Shown: in pieces, positions 9,901 to 17,493 of the stretch
Numbering within the stretch: position 1 is the stretch's first letter
How the letters are laid out: each line of letters begins with the position of its first letter
DNA from: Candidatus Zipacnadia bacterium
Lineage (GTDB): Bacteria > Armatimonadota > Zipacnadia > Zipacnadales > UBA5352
Direction of reading: 5' to 3'
Assembly (NCBI GenBank): GCA_029821735.1
Contig: JALGSU010000039.1
Span: 1-43,708 of the forward strand
Length of the DNA stretch: 43,708 nt
Notes under the pieces: model-generated
Seen by the model: the letters and a program-made list of their open reading frames with translations, nothing else
Databases searched by the model: none
What the model was told of the DNA's origin: nothing
Position numbers and translations under genes: made by a program

Positions 9901-10443
9901 AACAACTACGTCCACGACGTCAACGTGCCTCTGCTGGAGCCCAATAATTTGGACACTGGCGGGACTTACAGCTACGACCGTCCGCCCAGTTTCGTCCGCG
10001 ACGTGGCGGAAGGCTCCGAGCAGATTGCGTTTAGCGAGGGGCACTTGACGAACCGGCTGGCGGCCTTCGAGACGCGCAACCAGCGCGAGTGGCGCGGACG
10101 TGACAAGAAGCGACTCGACGCGATCAGCGCAGACTGGATCGTCGCGTGGGACGACTCCCTGCCAGTAAGCGTGACCTTCGACCTCAAGCGCCCGCACGCA
10201 CTGGCGAGGCTTCGCGTGTACTACTCTGGAACACTGCCCGCGGCCGAGGTCAGCGGCAGCCGGGACGGCGAGGTCTGGCAAGCACTCGCATCCGTCCCCG
10301 GCGAGTCCGTGGGGGAAGACGTGCGGGATGTGACCGTGCCGCTGGCCGGGGAGCACCAGTACGTCAAGCTCGACTTCGCAGCCGTGCCCGAGGGAGCGCG
10401 GGTTGAGTTGTGCGAGGTCGAGATCTGGGCACCGCCGCAGTGA
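6967..10443 (+). CDS. Secreted beta-galactosidase-like protein with ConA-like and discoidin-like domains
   Basis: 1158 residues with a signal peptide (MRSVLHVLLFAALATSVLVFA). Domains by inspection: ConA-like/DUF1080-type jelly roll at about 30-195 (FSDDFERPNAGAHWQVVAGD, GTIGLYTYAGGAFDNVRVF); a discoidin-like segment at about 210-345 (SLFIDLGGRCAVRRVVLVCD, YLKVRHV); a TIM-barrel region at about 380-720 with candidate acidic residues in GIAQLDEIW near 512 and KPVWMMVHLAKD near 645; a GH42-type trimerisation (class I GATase-like) domain at about 730-900 (YRVLYLPYAPYG, GGIVVCTDTEAFKW); and a C-terminal F5/8-type C domain at about 1060-1155 (SVTFDLKRPHALARLRVYY). Likely acts on beta-linked galactosides or related glycans outside the cell. 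Catalytic residues are not assigned with confidence. Confidence 0.85.
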   Translation: MRSVLHVLLFAALATSVLVFADGGADEGWTLQFSDDFERPNAGAHWQVVAGDWRIRDGMLRGGPAASIVCTWQFSGSVRLEYEAVATGDDICDLSAIVDTVPGGGVEDSLFFGFGSEHNTVSKLLVRGREVQRSDARIVLGKRHQIVCLLEGDTLTHIIDGEVVATCKQDGLTSAPNHGTIGLYTYAGGAFDNVRVFTRDGSASKPASRAIASISCEVSLIEADIEPVSMPGPGRLAGQGTHVALDWNNRSLFIDLGGRCAVRRVVLVCDPAVSPARRDETSNRSLSLTTLELYSSNDNVTFIRQAFELARPDECTVVLDGFDVDARYLKVRHVTAPGTDYAFINALDRMVRVSGTMITPTRLGFEIEDPLFQELFSDTPAPTQFLSYSSKYEGRTVDERGEGVRRLFRATAKRFGLRYVWDEQLDFAAEHGFIPLGPMDEPAYEQRGIASWAHPTVRPRGVPPVSLPGESLPMVVDGRGWLLDPRFLDQLASDVEERAREGRYWGIAQLDEIWTYYAIKPVPRDAWYKQVEDADREIREQYGFGRFGMPETHEGGDPFERIAHRRWASGRLVATFARAHERAKAINPEMRLIGPTHGSSGTSADMEAWAPYFDILGGQCAGGHTQCLIDWVRPGALTKLYVDLTEKPVWMMVHLAKDHARQRDPEYIREMYSQVFRNGGQNVWLMSSEFFEEELEDAEFAEPDKWRAMVELSEMISTMRLPRLPEQADCAILFSSDSSNATTWGGIRHDSDRTLSAYTVLGPCLRSWPQFVTDRQIERGDRDLSHYRVLYLPYAPYGRASVLERIKSYVRSGGIVVCTDTEAFKWDISGEPLDEQWTELTGVRRTGPRRQSTPMRTAGLGPLPLDGPISLTALVAGSTIEPVDDEVVKIAVFEDGAPAVTLHRYGEGSVIFFAADPFCSVGQGQAKRSTVEQDAPVVALIAAIQEYAGAQLGHDIWRFRLPPFRTDIRRRETGLCLTNNYVHDVNVPLLEPNNLDTGGTYSYDRPPSFVRDVAEGSEQIAFSEGHLTNRLAAFETRNQREWRGRDKKRLDAISADWIVAWDDSLPVSVTFDLKRPHALARLRVYYSGTLPAAEVSGSRDGEVWQALASVPGESVGEDVRDVTVPLAGEHQYVKLDFAAVPEGARVELCEVEIWAPPQ

Positions 10444-10481
10444 CCACCGCATGACAGCCCAGTGGTCGACCCTCAGCGGCC

Positions 10482-11534
10482 CTACTCCTCTCCAAGGTAG
10501 AACCAATCAACCGAAATGCGGGCCACGTGCAGGCCGTCGCGATGGTGGTAGCCGATGACAGCCATGTTATCGACGAAGTCGACGCTCTGGTAGCCGTAGT
10601 CGTTATCCTTCTCACCGGCAATGATCCGCTCACGTCCCCAGGACCGGCCCTCATCCGTCGAGATGGCCGAGACGAAAGGCGTGCGGCCTCGCTCGTCCTC
10701 ACCCCATCCCCGGCAGCGCAGCACCAACAGATCTCCGGTCGCAGGAATGCGGTCGACAGTGATCGCAGAGGTGCGTGGGGTCATCGGCAGATCATGGACC
10801 GCCTCGGGCGCCGACCAGCTCTCGCCGCGATCCTCGGACCAGGCGCGCCCGCAGAAGCCGCTGTAAGTGCGAAACATCATCATCAAACGGCCGTCGGTGA
10901 GCTCGACTACGTGCGGCTCCTGCACCTCGTAATCGGCCTTGACGACGTTGCGGCTCATCCGCCACTCGTAGCCGTTCGCATCCGAGTAGAACGCGGTCGC
11001 CACGTAGTTGCTGTGGCTGCCGGCCTCAGCGCCGGGCGAGAACTCCGCCGGCGCGATGATACGACCGTCGGAGAGCAGCAGCAGCTTGTCGTTGTGCACC
11101 AGCGTGCGCTCGTTGAAAGGCGTCATGACGAACTGCTCGCCCCAGCTCTGCCCGTCATCGTGTGACCGGCGACAGTAAGCATGCCCATAGCCGGGGTCCA
11201 CTTTCGCGTCGCAGATGTAAGACATGAGCAGGTCGCCGTCTGGCAGACGCAGGAAGGTCGGGTGGATGTAACCAATCTGCCCACTCGGGGGATCGAGCAG
11301 CACCGAGAACTCCTCGCCCCAGCTTGCTCCGCGGTCGTCGGAGACGCGTGCGTAAAGGCCCGTAGGCTTGCCGTCCGTCCAGTACGCCCGGCGGTCATAC
11401 GCCAGCAGCAGCCGACCGTCAATCAACTCGATGATGTCGCCGGGCATACTGCGCGGCCCGTGCCACTTGATCGGCACGGGCACCACAAGTCGATCCTCAA
11501 ACAGCGGCGTACCCGTGCCCGACATTGGCGTCAC
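10482..11534 (-). CDS. Sialidase-like (BNR/Asp-box) six-bladed propeller protein
   Basis: 350 residues without a signal peptide, so probably cytoplasmic. Five Asp-box motifs (S-x-D-x-G-x-x-W type) are visible near residues 65 (SDDRGASW), 124 (SHDDGQSW), 184, 233 (SEDRGESW) and 292 (STDEGRSW), spaced as in propeller blades. EPHVVELTDGRLMMMFRT at about 207-224 resembles the conserved Glu/Arg strand of the GH33-like superfamily. No clear FRIP motif is seen, so true sialidase activity is uncertain. Many members of this family in such genomes act on other sugars or are uncharacterised. The start is either GTG 11534 (GAGGGG 3-4 nt before) or ATG 11525. Repeat copy 3 lies 45 nt upstream in the same direction. 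Confidence 0.85.
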   Translation of the reverse strand: MTPMSGTGTPLFEDRLVVPVPIKWHGPRSMPGDIIELIDGRLLLAYDRRAYWTDGKPTGLYARVSDDRGASWGEEFSVLLDPPSGQIGYIHPTFLRLPDGDLLMSYICDAKVDPGYGHAYCRRSHDDGQSWGEQFVMTPFNERTLVHNDKLLLLSDGRIIAPAEFSPGAEAGSHSNYVATAFYSDANGYEWRMSRNVVKADYEVQEPHVVELTDGRLMMMFRTYSGFCGRAWSEDRGESWSAPEAVHDLPMTPRTSAITVDRIPATGDLLVLRCRGWGEDERGRTPFVSAISTDEGRSWGRERIIAGEKDNDYGYQSVDFVDNMAVIGYHHRDGLHVARISVDWFYLGEE

Positions 11535-11577
11535 GTCCCCTCATATAGTGGGCCTTCTCCGTGGCAGCGCGGGCACT

Positions 11578-11728
11578 GTCCTGCCCCGCTCTGACCCCAC
11601 CGGCAGTGAGAGAGTTCGGCCTGCGAGGCAGACTTCCTGCCGCCGTTGTTGTGTCGATTTTGCCGTGCTGTTGTGCCGGTGCTCACTCCCGTGGCAGTGA
11701 GCGTTGAGTCCTTGCTGGACCCAGCATA
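11578..11728 (-). repeat. Dispersed repeat, copy 3 (long form)
   Basis: Minus-strand orientation. The dyad GGCAGACTTCCTGCC is at 11627-11641. On the minus strand the downstream block is GGCCGAACTCTCTCACTGC, then GGTGGGGTCAGAGCGGGG. The upstream extension shares GTGAGCACCGGCAC and CCAGCAAGGACTCAACGCTC with copies 2 and 4, with small indels. It points towards the sialidase-like gene and ends 45-50 nt before its start. Confidence 0.85.
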
Positions 11729-11804
11729 CGCGTCCATTCACTCTCATGCCAGGTGGAACAGGACGCGGGGACCAAACCAGGGAGATGCGCAGGTTCCAGC
11801 ATGC

Positions 11805-11825
11805 GGGCCGACGAACTGTCGGCCC
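11805..11825. other. Perfect hairpin in divergent intergenic region
   Basis: GGGCCGAC and GTCGGCCC form a perfect 8-bp stem around the 5-nt loop GAACT. No T-tract follows on either strand, so this is not a typical intrinsic terminator. It lies about 145 bp before the start of the gene at 11971 and could be an operator dyad or a structured leader element. Confidence 0.4.
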
Positions 11826-11970
11826 AAGGGTTGCCTGGGCGGCCAGCGACGTGGGGGACTCAGACCGCTATCCGGCCATGCTCTCAGCGGCGCCGGTGGA
11901 ACGATGAGCGCCCCTGGCCCGACGTGCATGATCTTTCGCGCATAACCGAACAACACGAATGGGGATTACC

Positions 11971-13818
11971 ATGACCTGTCGCCCAGTCGCAGCAGTGATT
12001 GCGTCGTTACTTATCAGCGTGTGCTGCTTCGCGCAGGATGAAGCGTTGCAGATTGAGTTGCCCAACGGCGGCTTCGAGGACGGGCTGAGCGGTTGGTCGA
12101 TCGTGCACCCGGACTTCACGACCGTGGATACGGAGATCGCGCACTCCGGTGCCTCCTCGCTGCGCCTGAGCGACGCCACCGGCGCATCCAACGCCTACGT
12201 GGCGCAGGCCGCAACCGATCTTGAGGGAGGCGCCACCTACACGCTGCGTTCATGGTTCCGAGGGGAATCGCCCGACGGTCGCGCGGCCGCGGCGATGAAG
12301 ATCGAGGGCTACACCGACGAGGGCACCAATCCCCTTGGGCGCTACGTGCGCAGGACGTTGCCCGCCGCAGCGGGCGAGTGGGAGTTGCTGGAGCTTCAGG
12401 TGGAGTTCCCGCCGGAGGTGACGCGCGCATCGCTGCTGGTGCGGCTCTTCGGCGCAGGAACCGTCTGGTTCGACGACGTGAGCTTCGAGCGAACCGCACC
12501 CGCTCCGCTGGTGGTCCTCGGACCTGAGCGACAGATAGTGCAACCTGATCAGCGGACGGTGACGCTCCTCGCCCGCATCATGGACGAGGGGGAGGGCGAG
12601 CCGCTGGTCATCACGCTGACCGGCGAGGACGGGGCGGTCATCACCGCTGAGACCACCATGCAGCGCGCGGAGAACGGTGTGTATGACCTGACGCTGACTC
12701 TGCCTGAGCTTGTGCCCGGCGGCTACACCGTTCAGGCCACACTCGCGGGCGAGGCCTCAGGAAGTGCAATGCTCTTCGTGCCACTCAAGGATCGCAAGCC
12801 CCAGAACCTCACGGAGACCGGCACGATACTCGTTGATGGCAAGCCCTTCTTCCCCATCGGCCTCTACCACGTGTCGGCGAGCCACTACCCGATGCTTGCC
12901 GAAGCGGGCTTCAACTGTGTGCAGGGCATCGGACCGGGCAACCTTGAGCGCTTCGGCGAGACGCTCGACGCGTGCGCCGCGAACGGCTTGATGATGGACG
13001 TACCGCTGTACGCGAACGGGCAAGTGGCGGCGAACCTGGCGGACTCATTGGCGGGTATAGAGGCCTACGCCGATCACCCGGCGGTCCTGTGCTGGAAGAT
13101 CATCGACGAGCCGGATATCCGGCCAGAGATTACTGATGAGACGCCCGAGGTATACGCCGCGCTGAAGGCCGCCGACCCGGCGCACCCGATCGAGCTGACG
13201 CTGTGTCAGCCGCCGGGCTTCGGATATTGGGCGAACTTCTGCGACATGATGCAAGTGGATCCCTACCCGATCCCGCGACAGCCGCTGACGATGGTCTCCG
13301 ACTGGGTGGACACCGCAATGGCTGGGCTTGAGCCGTGGCAACACCTCACTGCGGTGCTGCAGTCGGGCTGGATTCCCGAGCCGATGAACCAGCCGACACC
13401 CGAGCAGGCGCGCAGCATGGTCTACCTGTCGTTGATCCACGGAGCCAAGGGGATATTCTGGTATTCCTTCCGCGATCCCGGATGGCGGCTGGAGAAGACG
13501 CCGCTGTGGGACGCATTCCCGGCGATCAACGCTGAGCTCATGGAGCTCTCCATGCCGGTGATGGTGGGCGAGGCGGATGAGGAAGTGTCGGTGGAGTCGC
13601 CGGAGGACGTTGTGCATTGGCGGGCGTGGAAGTACGAGGGGAAGACGTGGCTGCTGCTGACGAACCCGGGAGAGGAGCCGGTCACCGCGACGGTTGACCC
13701 GGGCGGCCCGTGTTCGGTCTGTAATATCCGCGGTGAGGGGCTTGAGCAGATTGACGAGGCGTTTGAGGTCGACCTCCCGGGCTACGGCGCGGAGACACGG
13801 CTGGTGACGAGGCGGTAG
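11971..13818 (+). CDS. Secreted TIM-barrel glycosidase-like protein with N-terminal carbohydrate-binding module
   Basis: 615 residues from ATG 11971. An in-frame ATG at 11959 is possible but lacks a ribosome site, whereas GGGGA precedes 11971 and the signal peptide (MTCRPVAAVIASLLISVCC) starts there. A CBM4/9-type jelly roll (ELPNGGFEDGLSGWSI, GTVWFDDVSFER) covers about 25-175. A beta-sandwich follows at 180-275 (VPGGYTVQATLAGEASGSAM), then a GH-A-like TIM barrel from ILVDGKPFFPIGLYHV to about 540. CWKIIDEPD carries the expected acid/base glutamate after beta-4. The nucleophile is not evident, since GIFWYSFRDPG lacks a glutamate. Probable extracellular glycoside hydrolase of the GH2/GH5 superfamily, family not resolved. 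It is followed 78 bp later by the PIG-L gene on the same strand. Confidence 0.85.
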   Translation: MTCRPVAAVIASLLISVCCFAQDEALQIELPNGGFEDGLSGWSIVHPDFTTVDTEIAHSGASSLRLSDATGASNAYVAQAATDLEGGATYTLRSWFRGESPDGRAAAAMKIEGYTDEGTNPLGRYVRRTLPAAAGEWELLELQVEFPPEVTRASLLVRLFGAGTVWFDDVSFERTAPAPLVVLGPERQIVQPDQRTVTLLARIMDEGEGEPLVITLTGEDGAVITAETTMQRAENGVYDLTLTLPELVPGGYTVQATLAGEASGSAMLFVPLKDRKPQNLTETGTILVDGKPFFPIGLYHVSASHYPMLAEAGFNCVQGIGPGNLERFGETLDACAANGLMMDVPLYANGQVAANLADSLAGIEAYADHPAVLCWKIIDEPDIRPEITDETPEVYAALKAADPAHPIELTLCQPPGFGYWANFCDMMQVDPYPIPRQPLTMVSDWVDTAMAGLEPWQHLTAVLQSGWIPEPMNQPTPEQARSMVYLSLIHGAKGIFWYSFRDPGWRLEKTPLWDAFPAINAELMELSMPVMVGEADEEVSVESPEDVVHWRAWKYEGKTWLLLTNPGEEPVTATVDPGGPCSVCNIRGEGLEQIDEAFEVDLPGYGAETRLVTRR

Positions 13819-13896
13819 GGGCCTCGACGTCGCTATCGCCTGCAACCAGCGGCGCAGAGGAGCAATCGACTCGTCGAGAGATTGAGGTGACCCGTC

Positions 13897-14652
13897 ATGC
13901 CTACAGCCCTGATGGTGGGCGCCCATAACGAGGAATGTGAGTATAACTGCGGCGGCCTGGCCTACACCTTATCGCGGAAGGGCTGGCGCGTGGTGTTCCT
14001 CAACCTCATCGGTGATTACTCAAACTGGCCCATGTGGCCGGACGGAATGACCGACGGTCAGGAGAGCATCAACCGGGATGCCATGGAAGCTGCTCGGCGA
14101 CTGGGGGCCGAGAAGATCCTCATTGACGCCAAGGGCCACCACTTCTCTGCCGGCGATCCGTCCTCTCTTGTGCGCATCGCGGAGGTCATTGATGACCTGA
14201 AGCCGGATCTCATGGCGACCCACTGGCCACAGGACACAAATCACGATCACCGCGAGGTGGCGCGCGCCGGCCTCATCGCCGCCCAGACCACTGCAATACT
14301 GCCGGGGCGCGCCGGTTACGTCGTGCCGGAGATCATCGCGCATGAGGGGTATCTCTATCAGAGCCAGCACTTCACGCCGGACTTCTACGTCCGCATTGAT
14401 GATTGCATGGACGCCCTGTCGGACTCCTTCCAGGCGTTCCAGACCTACCCGGCGATAGTGGACGAATTCGAGCGCATCAAACCCATCCAGAGCCGCGCTC
14501 GCAGCGCCCATATCTGGCCCGGAGGATACGCCGAGGCGTACTGCTTCCTGAAGTTCGGCCCACGTCTCAGCGTCCTTCCGGAAGTGCTGGGTGAGGATTT
14601 CCGTGCATCCGGCCTCGCGCGTGGCACGGGCTTGCTCGGCGCCTCGAACTGA
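13897..14652 (+). CDS. PIG-L family (GlcNAc-type) deacetylase with altered metal motif
   Basis: 251 residues, preceded by GAGGTG at 8-nt spacing. PIG-L/LmbE proteins are zinc-dependent deacetylases of N-acetylglucosamine-type sugars. The N-terminal motif is AHNEECEYNCGG at residues 9-20, where most of the family has AHPDDxxxxxGG, so the aspartates are replaced by glutamates and the proline by asparagine. The second metal site NHDHREVARAG is intact (canonical HxDH), and DLMATHWPQDTN fits the conserved strand before it. Glutamate could still bind zinc, but activity may be changed. No signal peptide, so cytoplasmic. It follows the secreted hydrolase on the same strand, consistent with processing of sugars released outside the cell. 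Confidence 0.85.
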   Translation: MPTALMVGAHNEECEYNCGGLAYTLSRKGWRVVFLNLIGDYSNWPMWPDGMTDGQESINRDAMEAARRLGAEKILIDAKGHHFSAGDPSSLVRIAEVIDDLKPDLMATHWPQDTNHDHREVARAGLIAAQTTAILPGRAGYVVPEIIAHEGYLYQSQHFTPDFYVRIDDCMDALSDSFQAFQTYPAIVDEFERIKPIQSRARSAHIWPGGYAEAYCFLKFGPRLSVLPEVLGEDFRASGLARGTGLLGASN

Positions 14653-14672
14653 CGCGAGGCCGGCGTTCTCTT
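14641..14672 (+). terminator. Candidate intrinsic terminator after PIG-L gene
   Basis: GCCTCG (14641-14646) pairs with CGAGGC (14655-14660) around the stop codon, and the T-rich stretch TTCTCTTT follows. A larger perfect 9-bp inverted repeat, GGCCTCGCG (14611-14619) with CGCGAGGCC (14653-14661), offers an alternative structure. The T-tract is weak. Confidence 0.35.
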
Positions 14673-14739
14673 TGCGCAATACTGACTCGGCCCCTGCGGA
14701 GTTCCTCGTCGCTTGGCTGATGGTCGCACCGTTGGCGAT

Positions 14740-14907
14740 CTACGCCTCCGCCTGCTCGAGCTCGGCGCAGGAATGGGAGTCACGGAACTGCCCGAACAGC
14801 GCCGGTGGTCCAGCCATCGCCACGCCTGCGATCACCAACACGACCACGGGGATGATGCAGCCGCAGCAGAGCCCGCTGGTCTTCCGGTCAGCTTGACGCT
14901 GGTTCAC
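14740..14907 (-). CDS. Small cysteine-rich membrane protein (hypothetical)
   Basis: 55 codons on the minus strand from GTG 14907, between two plus-strand genes. The sequence has a polar start, then the cysteine pair motif GLCCGCIIPVVVLVIAG followed by VAMAGPPALFG as one clear membrane segment, and a polar acidic tail ending SCAELEQAEA. This ordered pattern is unlikely by chance, but the ribosome site before the GTG is poor and no start is certain. No family is recognised. It fills most of the 298-bp gap between the PIG-L and methyltransferase genes. Confidence 0.4.
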   Translation of the reverse strand: MNQRQADRKTSGLCCGCIIPVVVLVIAGVAMAGPPALFGQFRDSHSCAELEQAEA

Positions 14908-14950
14908 CGAGGAAGTAGACTTTCTCTCCAACCAATAAGGGAGAGAGCAT

Positions 14951-15724
14951 ATGGACACCGCCCGCCAGAGAGAGTTGATCCTGGACCAGTTCAGCAAGCA
15001 GGCCATCCCGTTCTCAAAGGTGCCCGCCCACTCCAGCGACGACACCAACAGATTGATCATCGAGACAGCGGGGATCGGGGCAGATGATACCGTGTTGGAC
15101 GTGGCGTGCGGTCCCGGCCTCGTCGCCTGTGCGGTGGCCGAGGTCGCCCGGCACGTCACGGGTATTGACATCACCCCGGCGATGATCGAACAGGCCCAGG
15201 AGCGACAACGAGCGAGCGGGCTCACGAACATGACGTGGGAGCTTGGGGACGTGCCCCCGCTGCCGTTCTCGGATTCCTCGTTCTCGGCGGTCATCACCCG
15301 GTTCTCGTTCCATCACCTCCTCGATCCGAGAGCGGTGCTGGCCGAGATGGTACGGGTGTGCCAGCCCGGGGGCAAGGTGTGCGTGGTGGACGTGTTCACC
15401 TCGTCGCCGGAGCAGGCCGAGGCGTACGACCAATTGGAGAGGCTGCGTGATCCGTCCCATGCTCGGGGGTTTGCTGTGGAGGAACTGACTGGCATGCTCT
15501 GGGACGCCGGGGTACGAGACATAGGGACGGCCTTCTACGGGGCGGAGAGAGAGGTCGAGGAATGGTTCTCCACCTCGTTCCCTGATCCCGGAGATGTCGA
15601 CGCGATTCGGCGGCTGTTCGAGGATGACCTGGGTGTGAACCGGATGGGTCTGGGGGTCGTCGAGCGGGATGGGGCGATCCACTTCGCCTACCCGGTCGTG
15701 ATACTGGCCGGGGTCAAGACATAA
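14951..15724 (+). CDS. Class I SAM-dependent methyltransferase (Methyltransf_11/UbiE-like)
   Basis: 257 residues, start ATG 14951 after AGGGAGAG. Rossmann-type methyltransferase: motif I VLDVACGPGL at about 48-57, acidic loop GIDITPAMIEQA after beta-2, DVPPLPFSDSSFSAVITRF for motif II, HHLLDPRAVLAEMVRVCQPG for the post-motif helix. The N-terminus (FSKQAIPFSK) is typical of small-molecule methyltransferases related to UbiE. Substrate unknown and cytoplasmic. It converges on the GHL10-like gene with a 41-bp gap and has no obvious link to the glycan genes. Confidence 0.9.
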   Translation: MDTARQRELILDQFSKQAIPFSKVPAHSSDDTNRLIIETAGIGADDTVLDVACGPGLVACAVAEVARHVTGIDITPAMIEQAQERQRASGLTNMTWELGDVPPLPFSDSSFSAVITRFSFHHLLDPRAVLAEMVRVCQPGGKVCVVDVFTSSPEQAEAYDQLERLRDPSHARGFAVEELTGMLWDAGVRDIGTAFYGAEREVEEWFSTSFPDPGDVDAIRRLFEDDLGVNRMGLGVVERDGAIHFAYPVVILAGVKT

Positions 15725-15765
15725 TCGCCGACGGCCTGAGTGATGGGAGTGGGGGCAGACCGCTC

Positions 15766-17385
15766 CTACTCGGTGAACGTGACGTCCACCGTGAAGTCGT
15801 AGATGTAGATGTAGGGATCGCGCGGGCCGGGGAAGCGCGGGGTCTCGAAGGCCAGCGTGTTCACCCCGTCGCGCAGTTCGCGACCCGGCACCTGGAACTC
15901 CACGACCTCGTGCCGCTTTATCTTGAAGCCTGACTGCAGGCGGCCGCCTGCTTCACGCGTCCTCGTCAGGGCCTCCTCGGCGATCTCCTCGTCGTTGAGG
16001 TAGACCTTCATCCAGCCAAGCTTCACGATTGGGTTCTGCTCGTAAACGCCGTCGGCGTGCGGATTCTTCTCGGCGATCTGGCGGTAGCGCAACGTGGCGG
16101 CGCCTCGCCGGATGTCCTTGCCGCGGATGGCGAAGGGGATCGTCTGATGGTACTGCCGGGGGCGGCTGGACTCCACGTAGATCGGCAACTCCCGATAGAA
16201 GACATAGTGCTTGTCCCTGCGCGACAGCGTCCTCAGACTGCCCATCTCGCTCAGCACCGACACGGTTTCCTCGAAGGTGCTGTGGTCCTCATGCATGATG
16301 TTGAGGCCCTCGGCGAGCCGGCAGGGGAAGTTGAACATGTATATACCGTCAGGCTCCTGAGCCAACAGGTTCTGGGCCGCGGCCCGCTGCATCCCCAAGT
16401 CTTCCTCGAGCGGGAACTTGACGCCGCCGCTGCCGTCGTGTCGCGGTGCGAGGGGATTGCGGACATCGGGCGTGGTGAAGTCGGTCACATTGAATGCGGG
16501 TCCGGCCTCAACCGCAGGATACAGCAGCACGCCCGCTTTCTCGCACATCGACTTCCATGACGAGACGTCGGTGTTGAAGTCGTTGACCAGTTCGCTGACG
16601 ACCAGGATCGGCGCGAGCTTCTGACTAATCCATTCCTCCGCATCAACACCGGCCATTTTGAGCGCACGCGGAAGACAGGCAATACGCAGGATCAGCGTCA
16701 GCGGGCGGCCACGCTGCTTGCCGACCTTTTCCAGTTCCTTGCCGAGATCGCGCACGAAGGCGGTGAGGATGTCCCGCTTCTCCCACGCCTCGGAGGGCGG
16801 GAAGAAATACGGGCTGCGGGTGAAGTCGAGCTCGATGCCGTCCACGTCGTACCAGTTCGCGACCTCCAGAATCTCGTCGCGGTAGCGCTCCCGCACTTCG
16901 GGGAACGAGTAGTCCAGCGCGGCGTTGTAGTAGCTCTTACCGTCCGCCGCGTCCCAGATGCGAAAGTGCTGGTGGGTCCGCCAGTAGTCGGGGGTCAGCG
17001 CACTGTCAGGATATGATTTGATGTGCGTGTCATTCATCCGGAAGCTGGCGACGAACGTCAGGCCCTGCTTGTGGGCACGCTCGACGAGGAGCGGCAGGTA
17101 GTCAATGCCATGCTTCCAGAGCGAGTACATGATGTCTCTATCGTTCTGCCAGATGGAGAACATCTTCACTCCTCGCTCCTTGAGGTCGAAGATGTTCTCG
17201 ATCACCTTCGAGGGCCAGGCATAGGCGATCTGCTCACCGACGCACCAGCACAGGCAGTCGACCTGTGTGCCCTTCAGGTAATCAAGGGCCACGTTGATGC
17301 TGTCGACGGTGTGTGGCTGCGGGGCGGTCCTGAGTGTGCAGGTGTCGTCGTTATAGATGATGCGGGGTGGCCACTTGGTGGGCAT
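15766..17385 (-). CDS. GHL10/DUF187-like TIM-barrel protein (putative glycosidase)
   Basis: 539 residues starting at ATG 17385 with AAGGAG at 7-nt spacing and no signal peptide. The barrel is recognisable by DSINVALDYLKGTQVDCLCW at the start, GVKMFSIWQNDRDI, LLVERAHKQGLTFVASFRM and YDVDGIELDFTRSPYFFP, a typical strand end carrying catalytic-type acidic residues in hypothetical glycosyl-hydrolase families (GHL10). A beta-sandwich of about 130 residues follows (GWMKVYLNDEEIAEEALTRT, RDGVNTLAFETPRFPG). Likely cytoplasmic or non-classically secreted hydrolase of unknown substrate. Same strand as the DUF6259-like gene upstream, 108 bp apart. Confidence 0.8.
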   Translation of the reverse strand: MPTKWPPRIIYNDDTCTLRTAPQPHTVDSINVALDYLKGTQVDCLCWCVGEQIAYAWPSKVIENIFDLKERGVKMFSIWQNDRDIMYSLWKHGIDYLPLLVERAHKQGLTFVASFRMNDTHIKSYPDSALTPDYWRTHQHFRIWDAADGKSYYNAALDYSFPEVRERYRDEILEVANWYDVDGIELDFTRSPYFFPPSEAWEKRDILTAFVRDLGKELEKVGKQRGRPLTLILRIACLPRALKMAGVDAEEWISQKLAPILVVSELVNDFNTDVSSWKSMCEKAGVLLYPAVEAGPAFNVTDFTTPDVRNPLAPRHDGSGGVKFPLEEDLGMQRAAAQNLLAQEPDGIYMFNFPCRLAEGLNIMHEDHSTFEETVSVLSEMGSLRTLSRRDKHYVFYRELPIYVESSRPRQYHQTIPFAIRGKDIRRGAATLRYRQIAEKNPHADGVYEQNPIVKLGWMKVYLNDEEIAEEALTRTREAGGRLQSGFKIKRHEVVEFQVPGRELRDGVNTLAFETPRFPGPRDPYIYIYDFTVDVTFTE

Positions 17386-17442
17386 ATCGTGCTCCTTGGG
17401 GCTTCAGGATTCCGCGCTCTATGCGGTCCCGCCGCGTCCCGC

Positions 17443-17490
17443 GCCTGGGAGTGCCGACAGCAAGGGCAGTGGGCGCCACCGATCCCAGGC
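17443..17490 (-). other. Long-armed inverted repeat between minus-strand genes
   Basis: GCCTGGGA (17443-17450) and TCCCAGGC (17483-17490) are perfect 8-bp arms 32 bp apart, just past the stop of the DUF6259-like gene and 58 bp before the GHL10-like start. It could be a weak terminator stem or a leader structure of the downstream gene. No T-tract is seen. Confidence 0.3.
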
Positions 17491-17493
17491 GGC

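Larger units (their letters stand above)
11535..11970. other. Divergent intergenic region, about 430 bp
   Basis: Separates the sialidase-like gene (-) from the CBM/TIM-barrel gene (+). Holds repeat copy 3 (11578-11728) and a perfect hairpin at 11805-11825. No believable gene was found on either strand; short open frames here are arginine-rich and lack ribosome sites. Promoters for both genes should be here, but I could not pick a -35/-10 pair. Confidence 0.55.

Noticed and set aside
10442..10467. Inverted repeat GACCAC/GTGGTC between two convergent stop codons
   Set aside because: Only 6 bp with a 14-nt loop and no T-tract on either strand; too weak to call a terminator.
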